Source: an archaeon
GTDB taxonomy: Archaea; Nanobdellota; Nanobdellia; SCGC-AAA011-G17; PNOQ01
DNA length: 13,254 bases
NCBI GenBank assembly: GCA_021107835.1
Contig: JAIOSD010000027.1
Span: 1-13,254 of the forward strand
Direction: 5' to 3'
Shown here: positions 12,352-13,254 of the stretch, in pieces
Layout: every line of letters begins with the position of its first letter
Position numbering within the stretch: the first letter of the stretch is position 1
Made by a program: the position numbers and the translations under genes
The notes under the pieces: model-generated
Database searches by the model: none
Told to the model about the DNA's origin: nothing
The model's input: only the letters and a program-made list of their open reading frames with translations

Positions 12352-13254
12352 TTATCCCATGTAGCTTGTTTCTTTGATTGCTGCTCCCCTTGCAGATCTT
12401 AAGAATTGTTCTTCTATTTTTTTATAATTTTCCATGTCTTTTTCTGTAACAGAAGCACGGACCTTCTTTAGAGCTTCGTCAAAGTTTTCTTTTGTTACTT
12501 CTTTTGCTTCCATATCTTTTCTTAATGCAATCATACCTGCTTCTCTACAAATTGAGGCAATATCAGAGCCAGTGTAATAGTCTGTTTTCTTTGCTAAATC
12601 CTTCAAATTAAGGTCTTTTGCTATTTTCATTTTGGTAGTGTGCACTCTGAATATTTGTTCTCTTGTTTTCAAATCCGGAATTGGGGCCATAATTATCCTA
12701 TCAAACCTTCCAGGTCTTAGTAAAGCTGCATCAATTAAATCTGGGCGGTTTGTTGCTGCTATAATTACCACTTCAGTTAATTCTTCTAAACCATCCATCT
12801 CTGTTAATAATTGATTTACCATTCTTTCAGTAGACTTGCTGCCTTCCCCATAACCCCTTGTTGTAGTTATTGCATCAATCTCATCAAAAAATATTATTGT
12901 TGGAGATGCTTGCCTTGCTTTCTCAAATATTTTTCTAATACCTTTTTCAGATTCGCCTACCCATTTAGAAATTAATTCTGGACCTTTTACTGAAATAAAA
13001 TTGGCTTCTGCCTCATTAGCTACTGCTTTTGCTAGCAAGGTTTTTCCTGTACCAGGGGGGCCATATAATAAAACTCCTTTTGGGGCTGTAATTCCTATTC
13101 TTTCAAAAGATTCTGCATGTTTTAGTGGCCATTCTATTACTTCCTTTAATTCGTTCTTTAATAGATCTAAACCTCCAACATCATCCCAAGTAACATTTGG
13201 TTTTTCCACTAATACTTCCCTCATTGCTGAAGGTCTTACTAGTTTCAAAGCCAC
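12352..13254 (-). CDS. Cdc48/VAT-type AAA+ ATPase, C-terminal part
   Basis: The last 300 residues of an AAA+ unfoldase that probably threads ubiquitin-like-tagged or damaged proteins toward degradation. The frame is open to the right edge and begins with a GTG valine codon that is internal, not a start: the linker ALKLVRPSAMREVLVEKPNVTWDDVGG is how the D2 module of Cdc48 proteins begins. Visible motifs, counting from the edge: Walker A GPPGTGKT (65-72), pore loop KWVGES (97-102), Walker B IIFFDEID (120-127), sensor-1 Asn169 (ATNRPD) and arginine fingers Arg180 and Arg183 (LLRPGRFD). The C-terminal tail ends SYMG without a hydrophobic-Tyr-X proteasome-docking motif in canonical form. The N-domain and D1 must lie beyond 13254. 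Confidence 0.93.
   Translation of the reverse strand: MALKLVRPSAMREVLVEKPNVTWDDVGGLDLLKNELKEVIEWPLKHAESFERIGITAPKGVLLYGPPGTGKTLLAKAVANEAEANFISVKGPELISKWVGESEKGIRKIFEKARQASPTIIFFDEIDAITTTRGYGEGSKSTERMVNQLLTEMDGLEELTEVVIIAATNRPDLIDAALLRPGRFDRIIMAPIPDLKTREQIFRVHTTKMKIAKDLNLKDLAKKTDYYTGSDIASICREAGMIALRKDMEAKEVTKENFDEALKKVRASVTEKDMENYKKIEEQFLRSARGAAIKETSYMG

Noticed and set aside
13252..13254. Start codon of the AAA+ gene at the right edge
   Set aside because: The GTG is an internal valine in the D1-D2 linker of Cdc48-type proteins. The gene continues beyond the window.

Overview
The window reads as a compact, AT-rich archaeal chromosome segment, most likely from a small-genome DPANN-type archaeon (Pacearchaeota/Woesearchaeota-like; the lineage is my inference). 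The informational genes are archaeal in type: family B DNA polymerase, FEN1 with a PCNA-binding tail, type II methionine aminopeptidase, Trm5 tRNA methyltransferase, a Cdc48/VAT AAA+ ATPase and a HerA/DUF87 ATPase. Almost every transcription unit has a TATA box centred 23-27 nt before the start codon and no Shine-Dalgarno, which predicts leaderless mRNAs. Three convergent gene pairs overlap by 4-12 nt at their 3' ends.

Layout. Positions 1-127 hold the start of a truncated membrane protein gene (minus strand). Positions 128-441 are a long non-coding stretch with a chain of small perfect stem-loops, leading into a 151-aa gene of unknown function (442-897). That gene is flanked by two inverted copies of a structured repeat. 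Next comes a XerA/C/D-like tyrosine recombinase (1067-1873). Its stop codon runs into a 29-bp exact copy of the start of the DUF87 ATPase gene that lies about 730 bp downstream (2609-3946). Between the two copies is a small cassette: a winged-helix regulator (minus) and a divergent 84-aa protein (plus). This recombinase, inverted-repeat and direct-repeat zone (about 200-2640) is the accessory part of the window and the best candidate for something undescribed.

The rest is more ordinary. Trm5 (minus) diverges from a three-gene set of unknown function (4764-6354): a 108-aa soluble protein, a four-helix membrane protein and a secreted or membrane-anchored protein whose tail shares a repeated DLxxG motif with the 108-aa protein. 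Then comes a minus-strand replication block: family B polymerase, an unknown 210-aa protein and FEN1. Polymerase and FEN1 both end in PCNA-interacting (PIP-like) motifs, so they probably act together on the sliding clamp in synthesis and Okazaki-flap removal. Divergent from the polymerase is a two-gene operon of methionine aminopeptidase and tRNA-dihydrouridine synthase (overlapping ATGA). Last are a TM2-domain membrane protein and the 3' part of a Cdc48-type gene that runs off the right edge. Two divergent gene pairs (Trm5/108-aa gene and PolB/MetAP) each appear to share one symmetric TATA box with start codons about 50 nt apart.
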